Assembly: GCF_003609605.1 (NCBI RefSeq)
Contig: NZ_MCHY01000002.1
Location: 1-64,000 of the forward strand
Source of the DNA: Ammoniphilus oxalaticus
GTDB lineage: Bacteria; Bacillota; Bacilli; Aneurinibacillales; RAOX-1
Direction of reading: 5' to 3'
Length of the DNA: 64,000 nt
The notes under the pieces were generated by a model. That model saw nothing but the letters and a program-made list of their open reading frames with translations. It did not search any database and was not told the origin of the DNA. The translations under genes were made by a program, and so were the position numbers. Numbering within the stretch: position 1 is the stretch's first letter; every line of letters starts with the position of its first letter. This document shows, piece by piece, positions 8,995 through 17,798 of the stretch.

Positions 8995-9374
8995 AAGTCT
9001 TCAACCACCTTAATCTGTTCACCATATCCAGCCAAATCTAGGGCGAGTTGTGCTATCTTAGGAATTTCACCTGGTTCGAAAATTTTCAAAACAATATCTG
9101 TTGGCTCAACACATTTGTATGCTTTTTGAAGCTCGGGATCCTTCAGGTTCGGTTCCGCGATTGTGCTATAGGCTAAAAACACATCACCATCGCGGTCATC
9201 ACCATTACCCATCTGTATAGATTCGATGCACAAAGATCGTTCTGGTTTTCTGATAGTGATGCTTGCGCCTAATCTTGGAATAAACAACTCTCTTGTAACG
9301 TCATCTTTGACTTGGTACTTTTCCTTATCTTTAATTAAATCTGCAACCGTTAACTTTTCAATGTTTTTGTTCAT
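8985..9374 (-). CDS. xkdN: Tail assembly chaperone, zero-frame product (XkdN-like)
   Basis: 129 residues; XkdN/YqbN family, which lies between tube and tape measure genes in PBSX-like phages. Seen features are TVADLIKDKEKY near the N-terminus, FIPRLGASITIRKPERS and DIVLKIFEPGEIPKIAQLALDL at the C-terminus. It is the short (G-like) form of a pair made by -1 frameshifting at its last codons. It should hold tail tube subunits and tape measure until the tube polymerises. Start ATG at 9374 follows AAAGGAGATG. Confidence 0.85.
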   Translation of the reverse strand: MNKNIEKLTVADLIKDKEKYQVKDDVTRELFIPRLGASITIRKPERSLCIESIQMGNGDDRDGDVFLAYSTIAEPNLKDPELQKAYKCVEPTDIVLKIFEPGEIPKIAQLALDLAGYGEQIKVVEDLKN

Positions 9375-9393
9375 TTAATTACATCTCCTTTTA

Positions 9394-9825
9394 TTATGAA
9401 ATTGACTCAATCATGTCATAATCGCTAAAGTTATATGATAACTCCTCGGTCATCCTTGTCTTTTGTTCAAATTTCAAAAGTGTGAACTCGTTAAACGTTA
9501 CGCCTTTGATAGCCACTCGCTCCGCTCCGAAGGCATCGGGATCAGCCAGCTTACCCACAATATTGATTTCTGGCAGCACTCCAGTTTTGACAGCATTAGC
9601 TAAAAGGGCAGCGCCTCGGCTGTATACCTTCTTTACCGTCATGCTGCCCTCACCGTTCCAACCAATTAACTTTTTATGAGTAGCTAAATCCTCGGCCATA
9701 TTCACATCTTCATATTCTGGATTTACTTTCGCCTCAAAAGATTCAACATCTAACCATTTTTCATTATTTACCCACACCGCGCCAAATGTGCCGTTAATCT
9801 GCTTATTAGCAGGTAACTTTGACAT
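9394..9825 (-). CDS. xkdM: Tail tube protein (XkdM-like)
   Basis: 143 residues of the XkdM / phage-like element PBSX tail tube family. Typical features are an N-terminal NGTFGAVWVNNEKW, EYEDVNMAEDLATHKKLIGWNGEGSMTVKKVYSRGA in the middle (here broken for description: residues about 40-75) and a C-terminal EQKTRMTEELSYNFSDYD. It polymerises into the inner tube that crosses the envelope. It directly follows the sheath gene, as expected for contractile tails. Confidence 0.9.
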   Translation of the reverse strand: MSKLPANKQINGTFGAVWVNNEKWLDVESFEAKVNPEYEDVNMAEDLATHKKLIGWNGEGSMTVKKVYSRGAALLANAVKTGVLPEINIVGKLADPDAFGAERVAIKGVTFNEFTLLKFEQKTRMTEELSYNFSDYDMIESIS

Positions 9826-9840
9826 GCGTTATCACTCCTT

Positions 9841-10899
9841 TTAAACCGCGATATTGAAATCTAAATCTTCCATTGCATCAACGATTTTAATTCTTCCAGC
9901 CAGATACACATTCCGTCTAAACGATCTATTCTTTACTTCCTGATCATCCCAATCAGATGTATCTGTACCGATTTCTTCCCACGCCAGACGCTGTTTGCGG
10001 ACATCTACATCCGCTCTGTTATCCTCGTTAGGATCTAGGATTTCATCATCACCCAACCCCGCAAAGTAAGCATTAACCGATGTGATGAATAACACCTGAT
10101 TATCATAGATGTTATTAACCTTACCAACATAATGCTTGTCGAACGTTTCGCGAATATCATCTTTGATCATATGCATTACCTCAATAACACGGATAGATTT
10201 AAAATCTTCTGTTTTCTCAGTCGATGTAGTTGTCAGGCTGTTAACCCCGCGTCCGATTTTAATGTTTTCACCATCGTTAATTAAGATCAATTCACCTGCA
10301 TCAATAGCCGCGTCAGGATCCTCAACTTCTTTAATCGATTCAATTTCGGGAAACTCGTAATAAGTAATCGAACGCGTAAATGGCAACCCTGCAACCGCCC
10401 CTGCCACACGCGCCGTATACTCTGCTGTCGTATATTCTTTACCCTCAGCAACGATCTCTTCAGCGGTGAAATTGAGGATGCATTCATGGTCTCCTTTGAC
10501 ATTTGGCAAGACTACTTTAAACGTTCGCTTATCATTATCGTGCTTAGATTTAATCCAACTTGCGATAATCTCAGTGTCTACTTGTCCAATCTGAGGAATG
10601 GCAAGGTAATTCCACCGCTTACTATTCAAGCGTTTTAGAGCTTCGTTATAGTTATCTGCATCCTCTGGCAATCGCTCAACGATCACCCTACTGGGCGTTC
10701 CTCTAAATGCCTTTTCGATGTAGTCATAACATTTCTCAGACCATTCTTCTGGCTCGACTTCTTCTATGCTTCTATATACAATCGTGTCTTTTTCCTGTGT
10801 ATCATCTTTTAAGATGAGGGCGACGATGCCTAGTTGACTTCGCCGAACCGCAGTAACGGCTCGACCCTTAAACTCGATGTTGATTTGTGGTAAGCCCAA
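9841..10899 (-). CDS. xkdK: Tail sheath protein (XkdK-like)
   Basis: 352 residues, the length of XkdK-type short sheaths. The protein starts GLPQINIEFKGRAVTAVRRS, has a Rossmann-like middle segment (WNYLAIPQIGQVDTEIIASW) and a C-terminal half rich in conserved sheath motifs: AAIDAGELILINDGENIKIGRGVNSL and RVIEVMHMIKDDIRETF, ending in RIKIVDAMEDLDFNIAV. It forms the contractile outer cylinder. Presence of this gene is what identifies the phage as a myovirus. Confidence 0.92.
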   Translation of the reverse strand: MGLPQINIEFKGRAVTAVRRSQLGIVALILKDDTQEKDTIVYRSIEEVEPEEWSEKCYDYIEKAFRGTPSRVIVERLPEDADNYNEALKRLNSKRWNYLAIPQIGQVDTEIIASWIKSKHDNDKRTFKVVLPNVKGDHECILNFTAEEIVAEGKEYTTAEYTARVAGAVAGLPFTRSITYYEFPEIESIKEVEDPDAAIDAGELILINDGENIKIGRGVNSLTTTSTEKTEDFKSIRVIEVMHMIKDDIRETFDKHYVGKVNNIYDNQVLFITSVNAYFAGLGDDEILDPNEDNRADVDVRKQRLAWEEIGTDTSDWDDQEVKNRSFRRNVYLAGRIKIVDAMEDLDFNIAV

Positions 10900-10905
10900 T
10901 CTTAA

Positions 10906-11361
10906 TCACTCCTTTTCAAAATCTAATTCTTCCATTTTTTCTATTGGATGTTCATCAATAAATTCTTTCTCCTTGTCGGCGGCCCATTCTATATCTCGAC
11001 CATCGTAAAACTCAATATCAAAACTCACGTTGAGCACACCATCATTTACGAGACTAATATATTCATCCACGTTAATATAGCGATCCTTGATCCGTAACTT
11101 GAGGTCAAATATATCTTCAAGTTTTTCTTGCATATCCAGTACTTCAATGGCGTACTCGTATCGATCTTTCGGAAAGTAATAAATTCTAACGGTTAATGAC
11201 CTTTGTACTTGGCTTTCATCACCTGAACGGTTCACGTTATCTAATTGCACAAAAAAAGAAGGCCGCTTAAAGCCTTCTTCTATATCACCACTATTTATTT
11301 CAATGCCTGTCTTTGCAAGCTGTCGATTGATCGCTATTCGTATATCCCTCAGTGTAATCAT
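10906..11361 (-). CDS. Tail terminator-like protein, DUF6838 family
   Basis: 151 residues, acidic, with RDIRIAINRQLAKTG at the N-terminus, GFKRPSFFVQL and RSLTVRIYYFPKDRYEYAIE in the middle. These match the DUF6838 group that lies between the gp10-like protein and the sheath in contractile Bacillales phages; by position it is a tail terminator that caps the tail for joining to the head. Assignment to a structural role is inference from family and place. Confidence 0.75.
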   Translation of the reverse strand: MITLRDIRIAINRQLAKTGIEINSGDIEEGFKRPSFFVQLDNVNRSGDESQVQRSLTVRIYYFPKDRYEYAIEVLDMQEKLEDIFDLKLRIKDRYINVDEYISLVNDGVLNVSFDIEFYDGRDIEWAADKEKEFIDEHPIEKMEELDFEKE

Positions 11362-11363
11362 CG

Positions 11364-11801
11364 TTACAATCCCTTGCTATCTAGCATCTCGTCCAACCAA
11401 TCAGACAACATCTTTTCAAAATCACCGCTATTGTCGAAGTTTTTAGCGCCATTGGACATGACGTGCTTGCCCGGTACAAATCCAACCTCTCTACCATCTT
11501 TCGTGACTTGTTTATGGCCATACTCTATAAGGTGGGCATGGGGTGCTGAGTTAATCACACGGGTAACGATCTTACCCTCCTTATCCTTAAACACACGGCC
11601 GCGCTTAATTCGTTTATAGTAATTACCGGTTGGTCCCCTTCCGTTTTTTCCGACCTTCGCTCGGGCTTCTCTGCGTACATGGGTGGTCGCCCTCGTGCCA
11701 ATTCTCCCCATAATCCTGTTAGTTTCACGCGGGAGGGTTTCCTGCGCTAATTCTAGCAGGTCTTTTTGAAATTCGGATAGACCTTCAAACTCAATAGGCA
11801 T
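11364..11801 (-). CDS. HK97 gp10-like tail completion protein
   Basis: 145 residues from ATG at 11801, which overlaps the upstream stop as TGATG. The sequence fits the HK97-gp10 family: a helical N-terminus (GLSEFQKDLLELAQETLPRE), then RRARAKVGKNGRGPTGNYYKRIKRGRV-like basic stretch and SAPHAHLIEYGHK, the most typical motif. These proteins act at the head-tail joint. In the operon it lies between head closure and tail terminator genes. Confidence 0.85.
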   Translation of the reverse strand: MPIEFEGLSEFQKDLLELAQETLPRETNRIMGRIGTRATTHVRREARAKVGKNGRGPTGNYYKRIKRGRVFKDKEGKIVTRVINSAPHAHLIEYGHKQVTKDGREVGFVPGKHVMSNGAKNFDNSGDFEKMLSDWLDEMLDSKGL

Positions 11802-12163
11802 CAGTCCATCAACTCCCGACAAAATATTTCTATCGTTTCATTTCGCTCATGTAGGTTATCAATATAAATGATCTCCATTACTCTTCCATTGAAATGGAGT
11901 TGCATGTCTTTTGTAATGTCTCTTCCCGCGGAATAACGGACGACAACCTTATGTGTCGTATGGGTTAACATCGTTTCGGCTTGTTGCCTTTGCAACCTCC
12001 CCGTTTGAGTAACAACAGAAGCCCAGATTTCTTTAATCCTACCGAAACGGCGTGACTTTTCACCGAGTTCATTCTTGTATGGGATATCTCCATAAATCTG
12101 TATTCGATTCCGAAGGTCACTCAATCTGACTTTTCTTCTGTTATTAAGGTTCGTCAGGCTCAT
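11801..12163 (-). CDS. Head closure protein (SPP1 gp16-like, head-tail joining)
   Basis: 120 residues from ATG at 12163 after AGGTG. It matches the phage head-tail joining family: LRNRIQIYGDIPYKNELGE, FGRIKEIWASVVTQTGRLQ, and the closing VRYSAGRDITKDMQLHFNGR followed by IIYIDNLHERNETIEIFC. Such proteins plug the connector after DNA packaging. A GTG three codons upstream is a possible alternative start. Confidence 0.85.
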   Translation of the reverse strand: MSLTNLNNRRKVRLSDLRNRIQIYGDIPYKNELGEKSRRFGRIKEIWASVVTQTGRLQRQQAETMLTHTTHKVVVRYSAGRDITKDMQLHFNGRVMEIIYIDNLHERNETIEIFCRELMD

Positions 12164-12164
12164 T

Positions 12165-12422
12165 CTATTCACCTAATCCCATTTGCAAAATAATTGACTT
12201 AATACCCAATGGTAAGTTTCGGGGAGTGGATCCTGTCACCTGTTCCCTATTTTCATACCAATGAGTAACAATCATAATGACGGCTAACTTATATAAGTGC
12301 TTCTCGCTCTCATCTACACCCGCATTACGTAGATATGCTTTAGCAGATTCGATAAGCAGGGAAAGTAATCCGTCATCCTGATCCCCGTCAATTCTTAAAT
12401 ATGCCTTTATGCTATCTAACAT
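12165..12422 (-). CDS. Head-tail connector adaptor (gp6-like)
   Basis: 85 residues, matching the short gp6/YqbG-like adaptor family: LDSIKAYLRIDGDQDDGLLS at the N-terminus, then LLIESAKAYLRNAGV and the C-terminal LPLGIKSIILQMGLGE. It forms the ring below the portal. It starts 47 bases after the capsid stop, beyond a hairpin, and overlaps slightly with nothing; the head closure gene begins one base after its stop. Confidence 0.88.
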   Translation of the reverse strand: MLDSIKAYLRIDGDQDDGLLSLLIESAKAYLRNAGVDESEKHLYKLAVIMIVTHWYENREQVTGSTPRNLPLGIKSIILQMGLGE

Positions 12423-12444
12423 ATGATCACCTCAACAACATAAA

Positions 12445-12462
12445 GGGCTAGGGTACTAGCCC
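12445..12462 (-). terminator. Hairpin behind the major capsid gene
   Basis: A perfect 7-pair stem (GGGCTAG / CTAGCCC, 4-base loop) sits just after the capsid stop and is followed on the minus strand by AGTCCC on one side and TTTATG on the other. The U-run is short, so it may be a partial terminator or mRNA stabiliser that keeps capsid transcripts more abundant than those of the connector genes. Confidence 0.45.
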
Positions 12463-12468
12463 AGTCCC

Positions 12469-13629
12469 TTATGCACCTGTTTCTGGTTCTTCGTATTCTG
12501 TTGGAATATTAACAGTTACTTTATAAATGTTTACTTTAGTATGTTCATCCTCAACTTTCCCAACATCATTCCTGATCGCCACACCTAGGCATTCGCCAAA
12601 ATGTAAATAGTTTGTCCATTGAACACGTACTTGGGAACGATCAAAATAAACAATTTCTCTTAAATCCCCAACGAACATAGTTGTTTTGTTAGGAAAATAT
12701 TCATCATCTAGCACTTCGATCTCTTTACCAAGCAATCGGTATCCAGTTTCAGAAGTAACAGATTCCTGAAGGAGGTAGCGACCATTTTTATCTTTGATTC
12801 GATCAAGATTATCAAAAACAGACTGGCTAGCAAGAATCTTAATGCGATTCTTTTTTCCTGCGGAAAATCCTGTGTTTAGTAATGTTTTTAATGCATCAAT
12901 AGAATTGACAGTTTTTCCCCGGACTGTATTTAATTCGGCTAGAATGTCGTCGTTTTCCGTGTTAACAACAACCTCGCCGATAAATTGTTTTAAATCCGCC
13001 ACAAGGTTAAGTCCATCTTGCTTGTATTCTTCGGAATATGGAATATACCCGCGTTTCGTTTTGACCTTGTAGTCAACTTCCGTGAATGGAGTAACTCCAA
13101 TTGCTGGGCTGGCTGCCAATTCTTCAACTGTGCTTAATTTTGCTTTCGCCGTAGTTCGGACTGGCTGCGTGCCGCTTGAAGTTGACACAGGCTTTACTGT
13201 GACGAATTTCTTAAGGCTTACAATATCATCCGCAAGTTCAATAATCTTCTTGCTCTCTTCTTTTGGGATAATAACATACCCTTCGTCCGTTTTTAATCCG
13301 TCCGTCTCGATGTCGCGGGTTTCGAGATAACTTTCAAAGGCCGCGCGCTCTTCCTGTTCAGGTGTCTTTTCGCCGCTTCCTACCTTGCGGAAATTTGATT
13401 GTCCTTCTTGTTTACGTTGTTCGCTACCTTCTGGGTTATCGTCTCCGGGTTCGTGATCCCCCAAGCCTTCATGCATCCTCTGGCGCGCTTCGATTTCCAT
13501 TTTTTCTTTTTGTAATTCACGAACTTCTTTTTCTAAATCCGAAAAGGTCGTGTCCCCTCGCTTTTCATCATCCTCCAACATTCCTCGAATTTCGTTTAGT
13601 CTCGCTTCGATTTCTTGTAGTCTATTCAT
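12469..13629 (-). CDS. Major capsid protein, HK97 fold with delta domain
   Basis: 386 residues. Residues 1-60 are a coiled coil (LNEIRGMLEDDEKRGDTTFS, EVRELQKEKMEIEARQ) corresponding to the HK97 delta scaffold that the protease removes. A disordered stretch to about 100 leads into the HK97-type shell domain (VTPFTEVDYKVKTKRGYIPY, ILASQSVFDNLDRIKDKNGR, MFVGDLREIVYFDRSQVRVQ). It directly follows the protease gene, the classic order portal-protease-capsid. Confidence 0.92.
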   Translation of the reverse strand: MNRLQEIEARLNEIRGMLEDDEKRGDTTFSDLEKEVRELQKEKMEIEARQRMHEGLGDHEPGDDNPEGSEQRKQEGQSNFRKVGSGEKTPEQEERAAFESYLETRDIETDGLKTDEGYVIIPKEESKKIIELADDIVSLKKFVTVKPVSTSSGTQPVRTTAKAKLSTVEELAASPAIGVTPFTEVDYKVKTKRGYIPYSEEYKQDGLNLVADLKQFIGEVVVNTENDDILAELNTVRGKTVNSIDALKTLLNTGFSAGKKNRIKILASQSVFDNLDRIKDKNGRYLLQESVTSETGYRLLGKEIEVLDDEYFPNKTTMFVGDLREIVYFDRSQVRVQWTNYLHFGECLGVAIRNDVGKVEDEHTKVNIYKVTVNIPTEYEEPETGA

Positions 13630-13631
13630 TA

Positions 13632-14231
13632 CTAGAGTCCTCCTAATTCAATTAAGGTTTTTATTTTCGAAACTTGTTCTTCCTGATATTCTTTTAATTC
13701 TTCTTTATAAACTTTCATTCTGTCGTATCCTCGGGCGCTTACCTCTGAATCTGGATAAGCTGGAAATGCAACAGCGCTGACTTCTATCAGATCTGCCTTT
13801 TTAATCGTCCTTAATGGAATATCGTCATCAAATTCTTCGACATGGTCATCGGGGTTACGGAAGCCAAACGAAACACCATCCACATCACCACGCTTGATAG
13901 ATTCATATGTGTCATTACCAAGCGTTGTATTCGGTAAATCTAATTCAAAATACAATCCGACATCATCTTCCTTAAGGCGCAAACTGTTATTTTTAATACG
14001 ACCAAGGACTTTTGAGGAATCGTGAGACCATAAAAAACGCTGATCCCCGTTTTCTAGAGAATCAGCGAACGCACCCCTTTTAAATTGTTCACGAAACTTC
14101 ATAAAGTAACCTAAAACATGTGATTTCTTTTCCCATTTAACTGCATATCCGCTTATAGTGCGATTACCATCATCATCTTCGCGGATTTCAATCTGCTCCG
14201 TTATCAATTCCCTTGTTTCCGTTTTGTCCAT
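13632..14231 (-). CDS. Prohead protease (HK97 family)
   Basis: 199 residues of the U35-type prohead serine protease. The N-terminus has the typical RTISGYAVKWEKKSHVLGY and FREQFKRGAFADSL; FLWSHDSSKVLGRIKNNSLR holds the catalytic His region and VDGVSFGFRNPDD holds the catalytic Ser. It cuts the capsid delta domain and other prohead proteins. Its ATG at 14231 lies inside the portal gene (44-base overlap) after GGTGAGG. Confidence 0.92.
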   Translation of the reverse strand: MDKTETRELITEQIEIREDDDGNRTISGYAVKWEKKSHVLGYFMKFREQFKRGAFADSLENGDQRFLWSHDSSKVLGRIKNNSLRLKEDDVGLYFELDLPNTTLGNDTYESIKRGDVDGVSFGFRNPDDHVEEFDDDIPLRTIKKADLIEVSAVAFPAYPDSEVSARGYDRMKVYKEELKEYQEEQVSKIKTLIELGGL

Positions 14232-15438
14232 CTACCTCACCACCTTTCAAATACTGTTTTCCCGCCATTTCAACAGGGATCATATTTCCATTGAAATAAA
14301 GCCTGTCCCCTTCAGGCTCAGGAGGTAAATTTTCTTTCGCTCTAGCCTCATTCGGTTTCAAATAGCCACCCTGAACTCCCCAGCTAAATGCTTCATACCG
14401 CTCCTTAAGGCTACTACGTAACATAGCATCCACATTGAACCGAATGAACATTCCATTCATGCGTTCATTCTTTGTGAGTAACTTGTAATCTATTTCTTGC
14501 TCATAACCAGTAAGCTTTGGTTGCAGTGTTTCGACGTAGAATTCTTTTTGTTGATGTTCAATATTGGAGTGTGTGGAACGTTCTAAGTTGTTTAATTGGT
14601 GCATTTTCACACCCAAAGAACTTGCGATCTGCCTCTCAGTTAATTCTTGGATTTCCGTAAATTGAGCATCCTTTAGGCTCGTGCTAATCGATTGGTAGTC
14701 AAAGCCTAGTGGTAAAGGCATTAGCTGCCCTGCTTTCTCAATCCCTCCCGAAACACGATTAAACCTTGCTTGTAGTTCTTTTTGATTCTGTTCGCTCAGA
14801 TCCCCAACATATTTAACAACGCCCCGAGAATGTAAGCCGTTTTTAAGATAAAAATTAGTGTATCTATGAGCTTGTTCAGCATTTTCAAGCAACGTCTTTA
14901 ATTGCTCCTTAAGAGGCATTGGGCTAATGCCATCCGCGGTCATACCTACGAAATAAAGAACTTCATCGTATTGAAAAAGATACTCGTGACCCGCTTGTTT
15001 ATACTCAAAATAAATTGGTTCCTTTTTGTTATCAAGCAACCCTACATCATCAATGTACATCGTTACATGTTCCATATTTAACGGTATAAGTGACTTGACT
15101 TTGTTATTTATTTTTTCGATTGCGACAACGGAATAACCAAACCAATTAACCTGGTATTCTATTGTTCGCCAAAGCGTAGATGCACTCATTATTCTGTTTG
15201 GTCTGAGTTTTAAAATATCGTTCAAATAATGACTGTCATCAACGCCGTTATCTTTATGCACTTTTAAAGGAAGCTTACTTACGCTATCTGATAAAATTCT
15301 TAAGCACGTGTAAAGAGTCGTTTCTTTAAAATCACGTGACTTCATATCCACGCCGAACATGTTTTGAAATGCTGTTGATTCCATCAACTTATCAACATCA
15401 ATATCCTCTTTTGTAATGGTTCTTCCAAATAGTTTCAC
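14188..15438 (-). CDS. Phage portal protein (HK97 family)
   Basis: 416 residues. The N-terminus MKLFGRTITKEDIDVDKL leads into a portal core with CLRILSDSVSKLPLKVHK, HYLNDILKLRPNRIMSAS, TNFYLKNGLHSRGVVKY and the stem/clip region LTERQIASSLGVKMHQLNN. The C-terminal FSWGVQGGYLKPNEARAKEN and LYFNGNMIPV are also family-typical. The dodecameric portal is the DNA entry gate. It sits between the small membrane protein and the protease. Confidence 0.93.
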   Translation of the reverse strand: MKLFGRTITKEDIDVDKLMESTAFQNMFGVDMKSRDFKETTLYTCLRILSDSVSKLPLKVHKDNGVDDSHYLNDILKLRPNRIMSASTLWRTIEYQVNWFGYSVVAIEKINNKVKSLIPLNMEHVTMYIDDVGLLDNKKEPIYFEYKQAGHEYLFQYDEVLYFVGMTADGISPMPLKEQLKTLLENAEQAHRYTNFYLKNGLHSRGVVKYVGDLSEQNQKELQARFNRVSGGIEKAGQLMPLPLGFDYQSISTSLKDAQFTEIQELTERQIASSLGVKMHQLNNLERSTHSNIEHQQKEFYVETLQPKLTGYEQEIDYKLLTKNERMNGMFIRFNVDAMLRSSLKERYEAFSWGVQGGYLKPNEARAKENLPPEPEGDRLYFNGNMIPVEMAGKQYLKGGEVDGQNGNKGIDNGAD

Positions 15439-15445
15439 AAACTAA

Positions 15446-15634
15446 TCACCCCTTTCGAGTCCAGGCTAAGAATAGTCCAAATAAAATAAGGACCACCCCT
15501 AGTAGGTACATAGCAGCGATCAAATTAATTTGATATGTTGCCGCTACCCAAAGAGAAAGTCCTGACAAAATAAAAACTTCATTGATTATATTGCCAATGA
15601 GGTTTTTACACTTAGATGTTATTTTTTTAATCAC
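15446..15634 (-). CDS. Small membrane protein between terminase and portal
   Basis: 62 residues if started at the GTG at 15634, which follows GAGGTGA at 11 bases. Two hydrophobic segments are visible (INEVFILSGLSLWVAATY and LIAAMYLLGVVLILFGLFLA), ending in Trp-Thr-Arg-Lys-Gly. Similar small membrane ORFs are often found between terL and portal genes in Bacillales phages; the function is unknown. An in-frame ATG at 15700 would overlap terL by 50 bases and has no good ribosome site. Confidence 0.6.
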   Translation of the reverse strand: MIKKITSKCKNLIGNIINEVFILSGLSLWVAATYQINLIAAMYLLGVVLILFGLFLAWTRKG

Positions 15635-15650
15635 TTTAATGTGGATCACC

Positions 15651-17264
15651 TCAAGTATTAGCAGCCCAATCCTCGACAGCTTTATTTGGATCGTATTCAT
15701 TTTTCTTATTATTGGCCATCGCCCTTGTCAATCCCATAAGCATGGCAATAATTCCGTCAATTTTACCTTTCCTCTTATCAAAACGAAGTTTACCTGTACT
15801 GTTTTCTTCTGCAAATGTATTTTCGGACATCCAATTCATTACGGGATTATTGTTATGTTTAATTCTTTTATCGAACAGTAAATCATAAAAATCTGATATT
15901 GTAGGGCTGAATCCGAAACCTTGTATATGATCGACCATTACAAAACCATCATTTTGCAGATCGGACGCTATGCCAGATGATGCAAACATATCGAATGCTA
16001 TTTCTTTTATATCATAGATCCTAGCCAACTCATTTATCTTATGTCTTACGTGTCGATAGTTAACGTAATCCCCTTCAGTGGCTTCAATGAACCCTTGCTT
16101 CGCATAAGTAACATACGGAAAATCATCTGTTTTACCATCCTCGGCAAGAGTGTCTTTTGGTTTAAACAGATAGGGGATAACATAATATTGATCTTCTATT
16201 GGAAACACCATTACGAACGCTGAAAAGTCCTTATTAATTGATAAGTCCAAGCCCGCGTAACAAGGTTTTCCTTTGAGGAACGACAAATCGTCGACTACAG
16301 CCATCTTCCAATACTCTTGATTGATTGCCCTCTCACTCACCAACACAACGTGCTGATTCAGATAATATCGTCTGAACTCTGGTTCCTTTACTGGATTGAG
16401 GACCGCCTGTCTTGCAAAACGCTCTATTTCTTCCGATTTCCTAAATCCACCGGGTAAGAGATCAATGCCTGGATTCGACTTTATCCATTGTTCTTGATCC
16501 ATAAGATCACAATCATCATCCGCCCTAAAAATGGCAGAATAAAAAGCGTCGTCTTTTACCTCGCCGCTTCTAACTTTTAATGCATATTCATACTTTTCAT
16601 ATTCTAAATTGTGTTTATTTTGACCGTCAGATGCGGTAGTCACCGAAAAAATAAGAGGTTCATCCCATTGCCCCATGCCCGTCTGAAGCTTTGTAAATGA
16701 TTCCCCGCGAGTCGTATCTTCATGGGTCTCATCTACGAGTGCTACATACGGTTTAAATGAGTCGAGTCTGCCCGCATCTGAACTCATGACTCGGATATAA
16801 GAGCCGCCTTTTCGTCTGTAAATCGTTCTTCTACTATCAACTATTCGACAGTGTTTCATTAAAGTCGGATTGTTTTCAACCATATACTTAATCATTTCAA
16901 ACACGTTCGCGGCTTGATCCCGACTGTTGGCTACTATGATATTTTGTTGCCCTCGTTGTTTATCCGTAAAAAATATATAGAGCATAATCAATGCGACCAG
17001 AAATGATTTTGCGTTTTTTCGAGGCATAGTAATAAATACTTCGCGGAAACGTCTGGTCCCATCCCTTACTCGCTTTATTGCAAGTATTTCAATGGCAATC
17101 AATAATTGGAACATCAATAGTTCGACTAAAGTTCCCTCTGGATTATCCGGCAACCAGAGCTTGCTATAAAACCTTTTAAACTTCTGGGCTTCCTCTTCGT
17201 CAAAATAATATTCATCAGTTAAGTATTCCTTATTTATTAATTCTTTTAGTTTCTCATTCGACAT
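15651..17264 (-). CDS. terL: Terminase large subunit
   Basis: About 537 residues; start chosen at ATG 17264, 10 bases after AAAGGA (TTG at 17273 is an alternative). The ATPase half shows a Walker A variant (ITMPRKNAKSFLVALIML), Walker B (PYVALVDETHEDTTRGES) and SVTTASDG as coupling motif. The nuclease half has CYAGLDLSINKDFSAFVMVF, EIAFDMFASSGI and a C-terminal GKIDGIIAMLMGLTRA, giving the acidic residues of the RNase H-like site. It cuts and pumps phage DNA into the head with TerS and, probably, the HNH protein. Confidence 0.95.
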   Translation of the reverse strand: MSNEKLKELINKEYLTDEYYFDEEEAQKFKRFYSKLWLPDNPEGTLVELLMFQLLIAIEILAIKRVRDGTRRFREVFITMPRKNAKSFLVALIMLYIFFTDKQRGQQNIIVANSRDQAANVFEMIKYMVENNPTLMKHCRIVDSRRTIYRRKGGSYIRVMSSDAGRLDSFKPYVALVDETHEDTTRGESFTKLQTGMGQWDEPLIFSVTTASDGQNKHNLEYEKYEYALKVRSGEVKDDAFYSAIFRADDDCDLMDQEQWIKSNPGIDLLPGGFRKSEEIERFARQAVLNPVKEPEFRRYYLNQHVVLVSERAINQEYWKMAVVDDLSFLKGKPCYAGLDLSINKDFSAFVMVFPIEDQYYVIPYLFKPKDTLAEDGKTDDFPYVTYAKQGFIEATEGDYVNYRHVRHKINELARIYDIKEIAFDMFASSGIASDLQNDGFVMVDHIQGFGFSPTISDFYDLLFDKRIKHNNNPVMNWMSENTFAEENSTGKLRFDKRKGKIDGIIAMLMGLTRAMANNKKNEYDPNKAVEDWAANT

Positions 17265-17278
17265 CCCCCTCAAATCCT

Positions 17279-17668
17279 TTAACTAATCATATCTTCCATT
17301 TCCTGATCGTGGACTTTCCCGTTTGACCCACCACTTGATCCTTCGCCCCTGTTTTTATCCATCCGAATACGAGAGGCAGGTGTAAATCCTAATTCTTTTG
17401 AAATGGATTGCATATCACTTAGAGCATTATTGGATATGCTAACTTCGGGCCTTTGTTGTTCGTATCCATTCGGGGTGGTGAATGTGTACCCTTTATCCAT
17501 AAGAATGATTTCGCATCTTTTCCATTTAGCATACGCTTGACAATAAGCCTCCAGGGCTTTCAAGTCTGTCTCATTGAATGTCTCTAAGTCGAGCAATTCC
17601 CGCACTCTTTTCCATTCAGTTTTAGCCATGTTATCTAGCCAAGAAGGAACTCTAAGTTTTTGTTTCAC
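17279..17668 (-). CDS. terS: Terminase small subunit, P27 family
   Basis: 129 residues; P27-type small terminase with WLDNMAKTEWKRVRELLD, DLKALEAYCQAYAKWKRCE, and the characteristic KELGFTPASRIRM at the C-terminus. It recognises the packaging site and loads TerL. P27 terminases are commonly paired with an HNH endonuclease and a cos site, as appears here. Confidence 0.92.
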   Translation of the reverse strand: MKQKLRVPSWLDNMAKTEWKRVRELLDLETFNETDLKALEAYCQAYAKWKRCEIILMDKGYTFTTPNGYEQQRPEVSISNNALSDMQSISKELGFTPASRIRMDKNRGEGSSGGSNGKVHDQEMEDMIS

Positions 17669-17691
17669 ATAAAATCACCCACTTTTAAAAA

Positions 17692-17795
17692 TTAAACACC
17701 CCCCCACCCCTAAAAAGCGAAAAAGTTGCACGAAAGGTGGGGGGAGCGGTCTAGGCGTTCTCTGCCTTAAAATTCCTGACCACCCCCTACCCCTT
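17692..17795. other. Candidate cos (packaging) site
   Basis: The 130-base gap between HNH and terS contains a GC-rich symmetric segment. On the minus strand GGGGGTGGTC pairs with GACCGCTCCCCC around an inner AGGC/GCCT stem, and a G-run (AGGGGTGGGGGGG) follows. In HK97-like phages cos lies between the HNH gene and terS, so the location is right. The exact nick positions cannot be read from the sequence. Confidence 0.5.
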
Positions 17796-17798
17796 TGT

